Shown here in pieces: positions 45,074-57,739 of a DNA stretch of 64,000 nt; position 1 is the stretch's first letter; the number at the start of each line of letters is the position of its first letter. The stretch comes from Primula veris. Its lineage: Eukaryota; Streptophyta; Magnoliopsida; Ericales; Primulaceae. The stretch spans positions 26,977,631-27,041,630 of the forward strand of contig OY821749.1 in NCBI GenBank assembly GCA_963682055.1, given 5' to 3'. The notes under the pieces are model-generated. The model saw nothing but the letters and a program-made list of their open reading frames with translations. It did no database searches and had not been told where the DNA came from. The translations under genes and the position numbers were made by a program.

Positions 45074-46025
45074 TCAATCTTAACCCTATCATTCTTTTCT
45101 TATTTTCCAGATGTAAACTTTGTATATATAAATGGTTACTTAAGAGTTAGCAAGTAAGGAATATATATATATCAATCTATGTTGGATCTTGATGTTGTGC
45201 CCGGTTCCCAGAGAATGTGATATATAAAACATAAGTTCAATTGTATTAGATTTGTTGTTTTGGGAAAACATAAACACTTGAAATAATTCAATATAGTCTA
45301 AACAAAGCGAGTGTATGTATGAAAACAATGTACCATGTTTTGAATTGGGTGTCTCTCAGTCACCAATATTGAATTTTATTTCCCTTTCATTAGTTTCATA
45401 CATTCTTAAAGCATAGCATATGCACCAATGGCAAAAACAGTATGTGTCATATATCCTTGGAAAAATGTATTGAAGAATATTAGAAAAGTTAAAATGTATA
45501 TGCTTTTTAAATCCAAAATTTTATCATATATACTTTGTGATATAATGTCAAAAACTTTAGGAAATAATAATGTCTAACATTGTATATGGAAAATCAATGT
45601 ATCGTGCAAGTTATTTAGGATGCGAATAGATTGTAGGAATTGTTTTTTTTTTTCGTTTTATGTTTAATCTAAGAAATTTTGAGTGTACACAAACTATACG
45701 TGTTTTCCCACTGTGACCAGATATGAATTTTGATAACGAAATAATGCTAAAAGTCTCTTCTTTTCCTTTTGGTGTTCATCTCTTTCAGTTTAATATTTTA
45801 TCTTAATAGGACTAATCTTAAGATACACGAGTGTCTTTTAGCAAAATAAAACTTTTGTTCTTCATGCATTATCTATTCTTGTAAGTTTAACTAATATAAT
45901 CCTCCAAAAACTTCAAATTGACTAGTTTTATTAATTGATTTATATACATGTACCTATAAACCCCTAAACTCCTACCTTAATTCGTATATCACATTCTCTC
46001 ACATTTTCTAGATCCAGTATTTTTC
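45074..46025. promoter_or_regulatory. Upstream region of the cell-wall invertase
   Basis: AT-rich, no gene. A TATAAA at 45955-45960 (66 bp before the ATG) is the likely TATA box. The Tat 3' LTR ends 957 bp before the ATG, in the same direction as the invertase. Confidence 0.5.
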
Positions 46026-49000
46026 ATGGATAAGGCCATTATTTTTGTTTTCCTGATAGCGGGTTTAACAATAACTCGTAACAAATGCAATGGAGTTGAA
46101 GCTATCCACAAAGCGTATGAGTTGCAATATGTTAATGAAGCTGTGGTGCATCTTCATAAAACTGGCTTCCACTTTCAACCGAAACAGAATTGGATGAATG
46201 GTAAGACAGATTATTTCTTAATAGGACTAATATTTTCCTTGTGTATGCTTATCCTTGATAATACTTTTCCTTGTGTTTCATGCATGATCCTCTACAAATA
46301 AACCAATGGTAATTTCTAAAGATTGTGGGGATCATTTAACTGTATATTTAGCTTACCATATGTTGTTTGTTCCAATAACGTGACTTGACTATATCCCGAC
46401 TAATTGTTCCAAATTAACTTAATTATTCTTTAAGCACTTTCTCACAAATTAGTCTAGTGTGATTTAGTACCCAAAATAGCTACAGGATATTGTTCCAGTT
46501 GTGACTGAGTGTATTCTTTGTGTTGTTTTTCGCATGGTCATCTTTGGGCAACAAAAATATGATCAACAGATCCAAATGGTGAGTTTTATTCCTTGAACTA
46601 AATAGTACTTTCATTTTATGTTTTTCAGATAGCTTATTTGGTTTTGTAAAAAAACTAAGAGTTTCACATTTTGTGTGCGTGTTTAGGACCTATGTATAAC
46701 AAAGGGATTTACCACTTGTTCTACCAATACAACCCTAAAGGGGTAGAATGGGGAGACATCGTGTGGGCCCACTCGGTATCAACAGATTTGATTAATTGGC
46801 AACATCTCAACCTTGCTCTCTATCCATCTAAGCCGTTTGATCAATTTGGTTGTTGGTCTGGCTCCGCGACAATACTATCAGGAAACAGGCCAGTAATATT
46901 ATACACAGGTGTTATTGACCAAAACAACACTCAAGTTCAAAACTACGCAATCCCAGCTAATTATTCAGACCCATATCTACGTGAATGGGTAAAGCCCGAT
47001 AACAACCCGTTAGTGATAGCTGATGTTGGTGTGAATAAGACTGCTTTTCGCGACCCTACAACGGCTTGGTGGGGAGATGGTCACTATAGGATGGTGGTGG
47101 GCGGTAGAAGGAAACAAAGGGGCATGGCCTATTTATATAGGAGCAAGGATTTTCTTAATTGGAAAAGGTCGCAGCACCCATTACATTCTTCGGCTAATAC
47201 AGGCATGTGGGAATGTCCGGATTTCTACCCCGTATCTATGCATAGTGAAAAGGGTTTAGAGACCTCAGTTATGAAAGGGAATATCAGACATGTGCTTAAG
47301 GTTAGCCTCGATACGACAAAATACGAGTACTACACAATTGGTACCTATTTTCCTGAGAAGGATAGATATATTCCAGAGGCTATCTTTAAAGATGGTTGGT
47401 CTGGGTTGAGATATGATTACGGAAATTTTTATGCTTCAAAAACATTTTTCGAAGCTGGTAAAAATAGGAGGATTTTGTGGGGTTGGGCAAATGAATCAGA
47501 CTCGACAATCCAAATTTGGCAAAAGGGATGGGCTGGAATTCAAGTAAGCCAACTTCATACTCTAACTAACATATTCCCGTAGAGAACAGCAATTTAATTT
47601 CAAATTTTTTTGTTAAATTTTGTAGGCGATTCCACGTAAGGTCTGGCTTGCCCCAGATGGAAAGCAATTATTACAATGGCCAGTCGAAGAATTGGAAACA
47701 TTAAGGGGGAAAAGAGTACATAGGAAAAATTTTAAGCTCAAGAAGGAAGAGCTTGTTGAAATGAAAGGAATTACAGCAGCACAGGTATGGTTTCCATACT
47801 CAGAATGCATTTTTCGGATCTCATTAACTTCTCTAGTCTTGTAACTTTACAATCTTCTGCATAGATAGGACCACTTTTGCTTGTGTTTGTATCAGCTTCC
47901 AGTACTTAGTTCTTAAACACCAGGTCGTACTTCTATTAATATATCAAAGTTTGCATTGATTTCATTTCCATTTGTCTGAATTGTTTTGTTCCGGTGACAG
48001 GCAGATGTTGAAGCCGTGTTTTCGTTCCAAAGCTTGAAGAAGGCAGAGCAGTTTGATCCAAGCTGGAATGAAATGGATGCGCAACAAATATGCAGCCTTA
48101 AGGGTTCTTTTGTTCAAGGTGGGCTCGGCCCATTTGGACTCATAACCTTGGCCTCCTATAATCTCATAGAGTACACTCCTGTGTTTTTTAGGATTTTTAA
48201 AGGGAAAAACGACTACAAAGTTCTCATGTGCTCTGATGCCTCGAGGTATGCGCAGTCTGCTGTTTAGAGTAATACTAATTTATCTGTTAAAACAGCCAAC
48301 TGCGTACGTACTAATATATATTAATAAATATTAGGAAAGATCCTTCGGATATTGTTTGAAACTAATAATATTTTTGAATTATGTTGAAGATGTTCATATA
48401 ACATTTATATCAATAAGTTTCTTTTAACTGTTCTTTCACGAGTATGATTGAATCCTGAGTTTCTAATTGTATTGTAATAAAAACCAACTAGCCTGTTTGT
48501 TACGGTTACTGATTAAGCTCACTTCAATTCTTTCATGCATTTTTGCAGGTCCTCTTTGGGGAAAGATTTATATACACCTTCTTATGGTGGTTTTGTGGAT
48601 GCAGACTTGAGCAATAAAAAACTTTCACTTAGGAGCTTGGTAAGCTTTCCTTGTATACTCTGGTCTGAAACTGTAGGAAGTTACTGTAACGCTAAATATC
48701 TAGATCGTGATTTGAAGTTAAGAATTTAATTGAGAAAATGTTTTGGAAAATGTCTTATGTTTTGTTACATTCGAGTAGGAGTTGATTAACAAAAGAGATG
48801 TGCACTATTATCGAGTTTCAACAACATTAAGGACTATAGATTAAAACTGATATATTTTTATTTGAAAAAAAAAAAACTTCAATGCAGATTGATCACTCCG
48901 TAGTGGAAAGTTTTGGAGCGGGAGGAAAGACCTGCATTACATCCAGAGTTTACCCCAAGCTAGCTGTATATTCCAATGCTCATTTATACGTGTTTAACAA

Positions 49001-49112
49001 CGGGACTGAAGGGATTACGGTCGAAACTATCAGCGCCTGGAGTATGAACACGCCTATTATGATGAAGTGGTATTTTAAAATTTACTGTTTGTCTTATGGG
49101 TTGTTTATTTGA
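46026..49112 (+). CDS. Cell-wall invertase, beta-fructofuranosidase GH32 (586 aa)
   Basis: Hydrolyses apoplastic sucrose to glucose and fructose and so sets sink strength. Exons 46026-46200, 46570-46578 (9-nt mini-exon ATCCAAATG), 46687-47543, 47626-47784, 48001-48245, 48549-48639 and 48888-49112; phases fit throughout. Signal peptide [24 protein letters not shown] (58-62, nucleophile Asp59) is built across three exons. FRDP (182-185, transition-state Asp184) and WECPDF (236-241, acid/base Glu237) follow. Pro239 marks the cell-wall type; vacuolar enzymes have Val. The last domain ends [15 protein letters not shown] and then runs 15 residues past the usual end to a TGA, so a further 3' splice is possible. 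A complete, probably active gene. Confidence 0.95.
46570..46578 (+). other. 9-nt mini-exon of the invertase
   Basis: ATCCAAATG flanked by ACAG and GTGAG. It supplies most of the NDPNG motif; a mini-exon at this place is a known trait of plant invertase genes. Confidence 0.93.
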
Positions 49113-49199
49113 TGTAAAGAAAGACTTATTTTCTTGTTCAGTTTATCTTAATTAATGATATCATGTACTCTTGTGTTTCCCATTTTTCAACATGTTGTA

Positions 49200-52100
49200 G
49201 TCGGATGTATGTTTCCAAAGGCTAAAGAGGTGAAGCATTTGGATCTCAGGCATATTAGCTCAAATAGGATAAGGAAAATTTTAAAACTATAAGCAGGCAT
49301 ATTCTTCGTTATTAGCACTTTATTTCTCTTATTTGAGAAATTATTTCTGGTAAATTGGTTAAGTGCTTTCTTCTTAGAAGTTAAGTTACAGACTTAAAAG
49401 AAATAATTAAGACAATAATTCAGTAAATCCATTGATTAAAAAACAAAAAACAAAAAACAAACAAACGTATATTTAAGAGAAACTTAGAAATTATGTACAA
49501 CTTATAAACACACAGCTTCGTGCATCAATGTAAATTTAAAATTCTCTTATACGACATCATAAAACCAACTGATCATAGCGAGAATGTATGGGTCGGGAAA
49601 GGTCAGGCGTGGAGTAGTTTCTTTGCTTCTCTAGATACAGATAGCATATTACTCAACGATGGCCTCAAATAGATCTATTTTTCAGATTCATGGAATATCA
49701 AATGAATGTTACGACGATTCAGAAGCACGACACACATTTTATGTTCTATTTACAATTGTGAAGCGGGGGGATGCAGCAATTATGTTACGGCAATATATGC
49801 GGCCATTTTAATCGTGGCCTTACAATTTCATCAAAGGGTTTCAAAACAAAAAAAATGGGTCTCATGGCTATTTGACTTAATTAATCAAATACTCCTACTA
49901 GTTACGGAGTACAAGTTTCTCACCAATCCACAAAACTCAGCCAATTCCATACTTCCTTATCACTTATTAATTTCCAGATAAAAAAAAAAAATCACTAATT
50001 AATTTAGAAACCCCATTAGATTGTTTTGTCACAGAAAACTAATTCAATATTAGAATTATCCAAAGATTTTTCTATTTTTCTGAATTAATGCGTTCTAGAA
50101 AACTCAAACTCATTTGTTAGATCTTGGATGGTTTTGATATTGAAAAGGTTTGATGACAAATAATTCTCTCAAATCTTTTAGTTCAGACTTAAGTTGGATT
50201 TTAGTTAACGATTATTTAGCTTAAAATTTTACAAAATAAATTAGTTTTATATATTAAAGAGAAATTAACAACTCGTATTTATGGAGCTGTAGTGGTAAAA
50301 AATCGATGATTGTAATAGTAAAAAAAACCTTGTCAACCGTTGCAATTTTAATGACATGCCTAATTTATACCCAAATTAGTTACTCGTTAAAATGTTAAAA
50401 GGTACCTATCTTATGTGCGCACTACTACTAGTGACCTTAAAAATTCACATCAATTCCCCTATAATGCCACTCTTAACTTATATTATTTGATGATTTTTAC
50501 TTAAAAATACACTCACATCAATTCTTCTATTACATCCCTTAAATTGAATATGAAACATTTCTTTCATGCATTCACCTTGTAAATGACCTGATAAAGATTT
50601 CTTTCAAAAATTAAAATACTATTTTTACTCTCTTTATTTATCTCTCATCTATAGTAACAATAATAATATTATAAAAATGAATAATATAGAATGTATGATA
50701 AAATAATGAAGATAAGGATTAAGGATAATGAAAATGAGATTAATAAATTGTCAAATCTAAAATAGTTAACCAAATAAGTATGTTTTTTATTTCAAACTTA
50801 GTAAGATACAAATGAATGACCATGATTAATTATGGCTGCAAGCGGCAATTAATTACTATGGCTGCCCATTTAACACACAGAATAGGAAAAGACTACAAAC
50901 AAAATAGGCTAATTATATAGAATATCTTACTCTTTGTTTATTCGTGGGATAATTATCAACATTAATTATTACAACTTCAACTCCTATGATTTACTTGAAT
51001 CGGCTTGCACCGTGCAATGAAATAAAACTACTACAAATCTTTTAGCCCATATTATTTATCTTTTTTCGTGCTTTTTTTACTTATTTTTACTCAAATTTTA
51101 CTTTTTCATAACTTGTTTCGCAAATTTATAATCTTTTATATTATATTGTATTCAAATTTTAAAATATTTGGACATAATATTGTTTTAAACAATTTTTCTA
51201 AGATTTAATGTTTAATTACACTAATTATACATTTATTTCAAAATAAATTGCATGTAAATTTTCTTTTAAAAATAATTATTGAAATGCATTGATACATGTC
51301 TTATAGTAATTATATAAAAAAATTCAAGTTTTTAGAAAAAAAATTTGGATAAAATAAACAAAGGGAGATAGAAGAGATAGAGAATATAAGATATAATATT
51401 TAGATTCAGATAAAACACTATGAAGACACCGTATAAAAAACACACATATTCTAATAAATGTTAATATTAAAAGTACCAAAAATTGACAATATATATATAG
51501 CTTGAATAAACAATAACAAACTAGATTACAAGAGAACTAGCTATACCTTCATGTTATTACTGAAGTTACACAAAACGTGTCCACTATGAGATGTGTATTT
51601 TTAACATAAACCAAACCCCAAATAACAATTGAAATGTAACCAAAATAAAATTGATACACATGTCTCTTAATCTCCAAAAGGAACTTAATCTTCGTAAGGA
51701 ACTTAATCTAGAAAATGCCAGATTTTTAAATCTCTTTTATCATTTGATACATGTCTTTTTTTAAATTAGAATACACTTTTGCCTCATTAAATAATTCATC
51801 CATCATTAAATAAGTGTCCATTATTTCATATTTGACTGTTCCAAAATAAATGTTCAGTTTCCTAATTTATCAATTAAAAAATTGATAAAAATACTATAAT
51901 ATCCCCAATAATTGTAATGAATACATTCCAAAAAATTAGCAATAATAAGTATTTAATTTAAATTAGTGATATATTTGTAACTTTCAAATGCAATTAATGA
52001 TAGATCTTAATATTTACCAAAATACAATGAGAACACTTAAAATGGACGAAGGATTAACATTTTTCAATATCAAACAATATATTAATTTAAGTATCATAAC

Positions 52101-53239
52101 ACACAAATTTACCATAAATCACTCTCTAATTAATATTAACATTATTAGTTTCCGTTTCTATGTGTTTCTCAAAATAGTACTTTCCTTTTTTACTCTCCTT
52201 TAAATAAAACTATTTTAAATTCAAAAAAACCTTCTATTAAATTCATACAAGTTCATAGAGGAAAAAAAAGGAAAAAATTAAGTTCACGAATTTTTTTTTT
52301 AGATATAATAAAATCAAATTAAGAGTTTCTTACAGCATCAGGCTAGATAATGTTACGTGATATTCGTGTTTGTAAGACTAAATGATAATATACGATGCAT
52401 GCTATTTTTTACTTTAAAATTTATAAAACTAAATGATACTACGTATGTGATGCATCATGATGTTACATGATGCATCGTGATGCTACATGATTCTTAATTC
52501 TTTTTTATTTATAGAAAAATACAAAGTATCTCACATTATTAAAAGTATATAATATAATGTTATGATGATGCTACATGATACTTTTTTCTCTCTCACTAAT
52601 GTTACTATATAGGAGTAATACAGTAATGCTATGTGATGTTATATGATACTATATTTGTCACTTTTTCTTAATAATATTTTTTTACAAATTAAATAATAAT
52701 AGCATCGTGACGCATTACGAAAAATTACAAAATATATGCATTACAAAGTTAAAAACAAAAACTAAAAAGAATTAGCATTATGTTAGTAGCATCAATTAAC
52801 ATATGTAGTAACAATATGTAACATTTGTTTTTACACCGATTTCTTCTCATAAATTTTTTGGTAAGAACTTATTAAATCATAAAATATGTAAATAAAACGC
52901 CTGAATTATAAAAAATTAAAATGTATTAATTCACTTCTAAAACAATGTAAGTTGTAAATTTCAGTTATAACTAATACATATTATAAATATATATTACTGT
53001 ATTAATTTGAGTAAAGAGAATAAAGTGCATTGATTTGAAGGGTATAATGAGATTAAAAAAAAGCGGTATGCATCAAATGATAAAAGTGTTTTAGCGACCA
53101 GCTTTTTGATAAATAAATATCATTTATATGTATATTTTCATCAATTTTTTTTTATTGTAATCATGAAAGAACACGTCGTTACTGAAGAGCTTCATTGCAT
53201 TTAATATAACTCGCAGCGACAAAACATGCATGTAATTGC
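49200..53239. other. Gene-poor AT-rich region between invertase and inhibitor
   Basis: No convincing gene. A plus-strand frame at 49706-49981 has no domain. ATGATGC-TACATGA words recur at about 52380-52640. Old MITE remnants are likely but cannot be delimited. Confidence 0.45.
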
Positions 53240-53527
53240 TTAAAATAACAATTGGATTATGCCTTCGCCAACAACGGTTAACTCATAGACGGCATGACTA
53301 GAGGCGGTTAAAGGAGATTTAGAGGGAGCAAATTCCTCATCACAATCTCTAGGCATTTCTTTGCATCTCCTTATTCCCTCTTGGGCAAATTTGGGGTTGC
53401 CGGAGTGAAGAGCTTCTTTAGTTGATCCTATAAGCATTTTCATAATTTTTCCAAACTCGACCGCACAGTTGTTCAAAGCAGCTGTTGCAAAAAAGGGAAT
53501 AAATCTTATCATTTAAAACATATACAT

Positions 53528-53592
<65 letters not shown>

Positions 53593-54272
53593 GTGCAAAA
53601 TATTGCAATCTTAAGTATATATCGTGATATAATTAAAGTTCGAGTTAAAATCTAAGATTTATGTATAATTTAAACCGATTGAAAGAGTTGTGTAAGAGAT
53701 CATATATAGTTACTAGATTGAAGGTTTACCATTCAACAAGTTAAGAAGCATATAGTTTGGTTAGCTAGCTGGTTTAATTCAAATAAATCATGCATAAATC
53801 TCCAAATGTTCTAAAGTTTGACTTATTGTAGTTGTTTTTTTAATCAAAGCATCCCATTCTATTAATAATGGAACCAAACCCAGAAAATTACAAAAGAATC
53901 AGACTTATTGTAGTTTACAATATTTATAACGCAAAATTCTTTTTCTACTTATATAACTTGAATAAGGAGACATACAAAACAGAAAAGGAGATAGATGTTA
54001 CGTTTTAATGAAGGTTTGGTATGCATGAGCTTTTTGATCTCTTCTAAAACACTTAGTGACTTCCTTTCAATGGCATCAACCACAATAATGGCTAAACCCG
54101 ACACGTCTGCCTTTGCGCTTCTAGGATCTGATCGTAAAACCGATATACAAACAGTTCGAAGGGGTGAACTTTTGCATATGTCGGCTACCAAATCACCTTG
54201 GGTCATCGGTAAAAGGACTGTCACGAAAAAATATAGAACAAGCTGTGGTATCGAAACCAATTTGGATCCCAT
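53240..54272 (-). CDS. Invertase inhibitor / PMEI-family protein (170 aa)
   Basis: Secreted four-helix-bundle inhibitor. Exons 54002-54272 and 53240-53481 with GT-AG borders; the intron splits one codon. Signal peptide MGSKLVSIPQLVLYFFVTVL, followed by the cysteine hairpin DICKSSPLRTVC. The second half has ALNNC and RRCKEMPRDCDEEF, completing the family's conserved cysteines. It contains PKF (in GNPKFAQEG), the motif reported in invertase inhibitors (C/VIF) to enter the invertase active site, and absent in many pectin methylesterase inhibitors. A cell-wall invertase gene lies 4.1 kb away. I favour an invertase inhibitor; PMEI cannot be excluded without a structure-based comparison. A compound TA microsatellite (53521-53589) sits in the intron. 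Confidence 0.83.
53521..53589. repeat. (TACA)n/(TA)n microsatellite in the inhibitor intron
   Basis: Long TA run between the two exons of the inhibitor gene. Confidence 0.95.
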
Positions 54273-54692
54273 TTGTGCTCTTTCTCTTTGAAATGTAATA
54301 TTTTGGAATCTTTTAGTCTTTCTTATGGAAAAGTTAGGAGAGTATATATTTAGGGTGTTATGTGTGAGTTTAAATAGATATCTAACCAGGCACAAATGAA
54401 TGAGTGATGAGTCAGTCATTGATTTTATATATGTAATCTGATAATCAAATTTTATCTAAAACTTAAATACTAGTATTATCATTTATTTGAGCCATAATTA
54501 GTTGTTACAGATTAGCCTCTTCTTGACTGAAAATTAATAAATTTGATTTTTCAATCTTTACAGTGTGATTATTGAATTAATATGAGTCATTCATTAATTT
54601 TTGTAATCTGCATTGTAAAAAATATCTTGACCACGTCAACAATCAGAAATGTTAACAACATTCACAATACTTTTATTAAATTTGTTTCTTTT

Positions 54693-54810
54693 AAATATTG
54701 TCACATCATTAATTAAATATTTTTTAAATGACACATGCATTTATATATTAAATTATTAAATATTGTCATATCATTAATTAAATATTTTTTAAATGACACA
54801 TGCATGTATA
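54693..54810 (+). repeat. 65-bp tandem duplication
   Basis: AAATATTGTCACATCATTAA and its repeat AAATATTGTCATATCATTAA begin at 54693 and 54758; both continue into ATTTTTTAAATGACACATGC. Confidence 0.9.
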
Positions 54811-54968
54811 TGTTAGATAGTGTAACGCTCGCATTAGTGTTTAATTTTAACAAAGTTATCTATAAAATTTGAATTATTTTTTTTAGAATTTATATTCGGG
54901 TTAATGTCCCAAACTCTCAAAAATTTTCTTCCCAAAATTTACAATTAATTAACAAATAACTACAAATC

Positions 54969-55067
54969 TCACCCCCAACACACATTCCCAAAACTTTTCT
55001 GTTGATCTCGTCGTAGCGGCGACTCAACCTCATCGTGGGACATCATGTCGGATTCTTGGACTACCAT
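54969..55067 (-). pseudogene. Duplicated ABI5 5' fragment (first 23 codons)
   Basis: ATG at 55067 opens a frame identical to ABI5 for MVVQESDMMSHDEVESPLRR plus DQQ. It then leaves ABI5 sequence and ends at a TGA after 32 residues. The 5' UTR and TATA region are also duplicated with few changes. The fragment lacks every ABI5 functional domain. Confidence 0.93.
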
Positions 55068-57500
55068 TTCTTAAACCTTTTTGTAGTTGAGATTCGTTGC
55101 AAATTTGAGATCAGTTTAGTTCTGAAGATAGATAACAAACAAATCATCATAAGAGGAACACTTGCCTATGCATATATATAGCCTCATTTCTCAGGAATAC
55201 GGTGTTAATGTTTTCGGCAAGAAATCGAATAACCAATAGGAGTATATTAAAAGGAATTTTCTAACACTATATATACGTACATACTCGTTCGACATCATCA
55301 AGTTCAAGTTATGATGTCTTAGCATACAGATCAGCTAACCCAAGTCGTTTTTTTGTATCAATGTTTTATATCTTATATCTTCTAGGTATAGACTAATCTT
55401 CAAGGCAAGATTAGTGAGATTAGTCAATCAAAGAAATAGGCGTTGTGTAAAAGGGGAGGGGTTGCGCATTGGTGGTTTGTGTGCAAACATAAAATCAATT
55501 TTTTTTATAAAAGTAATAATTAAAAAGTGTAAATTTTCTACTTCAATAATGCCAAACAAACTTATATCTACTTTTCGTTCTTCTTCTGGTATGAGACACT
55601 AATAAATGAATTCAATTATAAACTAAGTCTTCGCGGAATCTAAGAATACAAAAGTAGGTTGATAACTCCTGATTATTGATCTAAAATTTACGTTTATCAT
55701 CTTATAGATAAACAATTCTTATCTATAAGGAAACTCCGCTAGAATTTGGTTTGGTAGAATCCTATATTATGACATATAAACAAATAAACATAATTTGACA
55801 CTATAAACAACTAGCTCTCAGGTACGAAACGCAAGATATTTCCTAATTATTGTTTCCCTTGATATATCCGATTTGGACTTACGTACATAGACTATCGATC
55901 GCAAATTTCCTGTTCAAAAGTTTTACTAACCCTAATAGGTACTTGCACGTTTTAGTTCTAAAACATATGTCTATATACCTTAATAAAAAGAAGAAAGATA
56001 CTGATCAACAAGTACAATTAGCAGTTTAAAATAACACCAGAAATTCAAGGCTCGTCATTCTTGGCATAGAATTATAAATAAAAAATGACATAAAATACTC
56101 TTCCAACTGCTTAAAAAGCCATCAGTTCACCACCACATAATGGATTTTTTGTTTGTCAATAACAGTCTAATGCATCTTTTTATTCACAAATATTACAGTA
56201 ATCTTTTTTCTTTTGAGGAACCTCAGTAATCGACAAATGAGGCATAAAGACTGGTTAAATTTGCTTGTTTTATACTAAGTTTATAAATGAACTATAAGAT
56301 TTACAAATCCAAATAAAGGGCACGTAATAAAGTTCTCTAGATGAAATTATGCTGATGGAAAAAAAAAAACTACATAAGTTCAAGATTAAATTACCAATTT
56401 TTTTGTGAATTTTTGTAATTTTTTAAATTTTTTATAGTTTTTTTGATTTTTTGTGATTTTTTGTGATTTTTATGATTTTTTGTGATTTTTTTCTTTTTTT
56501 TTATATTTTTTTTTTTGTTATTTTTTTTTTGTGATTTTTTTTTATTTTTATAAATTTTTTGTGTTTTTTTTTATTTTGTTGTAATTTAAAACTATTTTTT
56601 TGGGTTTGTAGAAAGATAAAATATGTATATTATATTTTGGTTTGTATGACAATTTAGTAAATAAACTAAATAATTAAAAATTGTTACCTATGAAGAATGT
56701 AAAATTATCAAGTTATTTAGGAGTAATATAAGTTGTTACGGGATACTTATAGGGAATTACTCCTTGTTTATTTCGATTAATAGAATAATGCAAAATAATT
56801 AACTAGCAAAAAAATATTTTATTATTTAAAGATTAAAAAATACAAAATTAGGAAAATATAATGATGATAGGAACTAGGTTTTGAACTGTACTTTAAAAGC
56901 ACATTCAGATTAAAATCTACTTAAAAGTATCATCAAAAGTAAAAGTATCATCAAACTTACTTTTAAAAAGTATCATCAAACTTACTTTTAAAAAATCTAC
57001 TTATATACATTTACTTTTCACCGAAAGTATACTTATGAGATGACGTCCAAACAAACTAAATATAAGTAAAAGTAAAGACAAAAGTATACTTAATGGTTTA
57101 CTTTTATAAAAGTAAATTTTTAAAGTGGCAATCAAACAACATGTTAAAAAAGTAAAAGTAAAAGTACTCTACTTTTGGTGCCAACCAAACAAGGCCATTA
57201 TATGCATTTTTTAATTTTTTACGATCTACTGTCATACCTAGTTTGACATTGTAATGGTGCAATTTAACTGCGTAGTGCCTATTTCTCTAAGGTTTATGGT
57301 TTATGAAAAGTTAAGTGTTTTCTGATATATGAATGTTACAAAATAGATAAATAAGTAATCGTTTAATATCGGAATCAGATAAAACAGGATGAATATTTAA
57401 TAACATTCTTTTTTAAATTTGGAAAAAAAAGAAATTCAACTTTACCTAATCTAAGTTTCAAAAATTAACGCCAGCTTATGTATGTGAAAGATCTGTTTTT
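54999..57500. repeat. Segmental duplication, copy 2
   Basis: Collinear with 23478-27330 in the same orientation. It matches to about 56395, is replaced by unrelated T-rich and other AT-rich DNA, then matches again at about 57190-57500. It lacks the TRIM and the 152-bp MITE and has single, uninterrupted target sites in their place. It ends about 240 bp before the protease gene stop codon. Confidence 0.9.
56395..56580. repeat. T-rich low-complexity stretch
   Basis: Repeats of the TTTTTGTGATTTTT kind, absent from copy 1 of the duplication. Confidence 0.85.
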
Positions 57501-57739
57501 TTCCCGAAATTGCTTTGTTTGGTAGTAAGAGTTGCTTTCTACTTGTAGCTAGTGAGTAGTACTGATAAATGATATATAATAACCCTTCTGTTAATATTTT
57601 ATTTGACGTAACTCACCTGTACATGACTAATCAATTTACAAATATTCTGTGGATTAATTGAACACTTTGTAATAAGTCGATTCAATCATCTTTTTATTCT
57701 AAATGATTAATCTCATTTTCCCTGCCTATGAAAATAATT

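Noticed and set aside
53949..54419. Longer inhibitor start upstream of ATG 54272
   Set aside because: The extra 5' codons have no signal-peptide character; the ATG at 54272 gives a clean signal peptide and the usual family length.
55414..55602. Small ORF repeated at 24451-24654 as a duplicated gene
   Set aside because: Both are in the ABI5 upstream duplication. The shared frame (VNQRNRRCVKG) lacks promoter or domain and differs by indels between copies.
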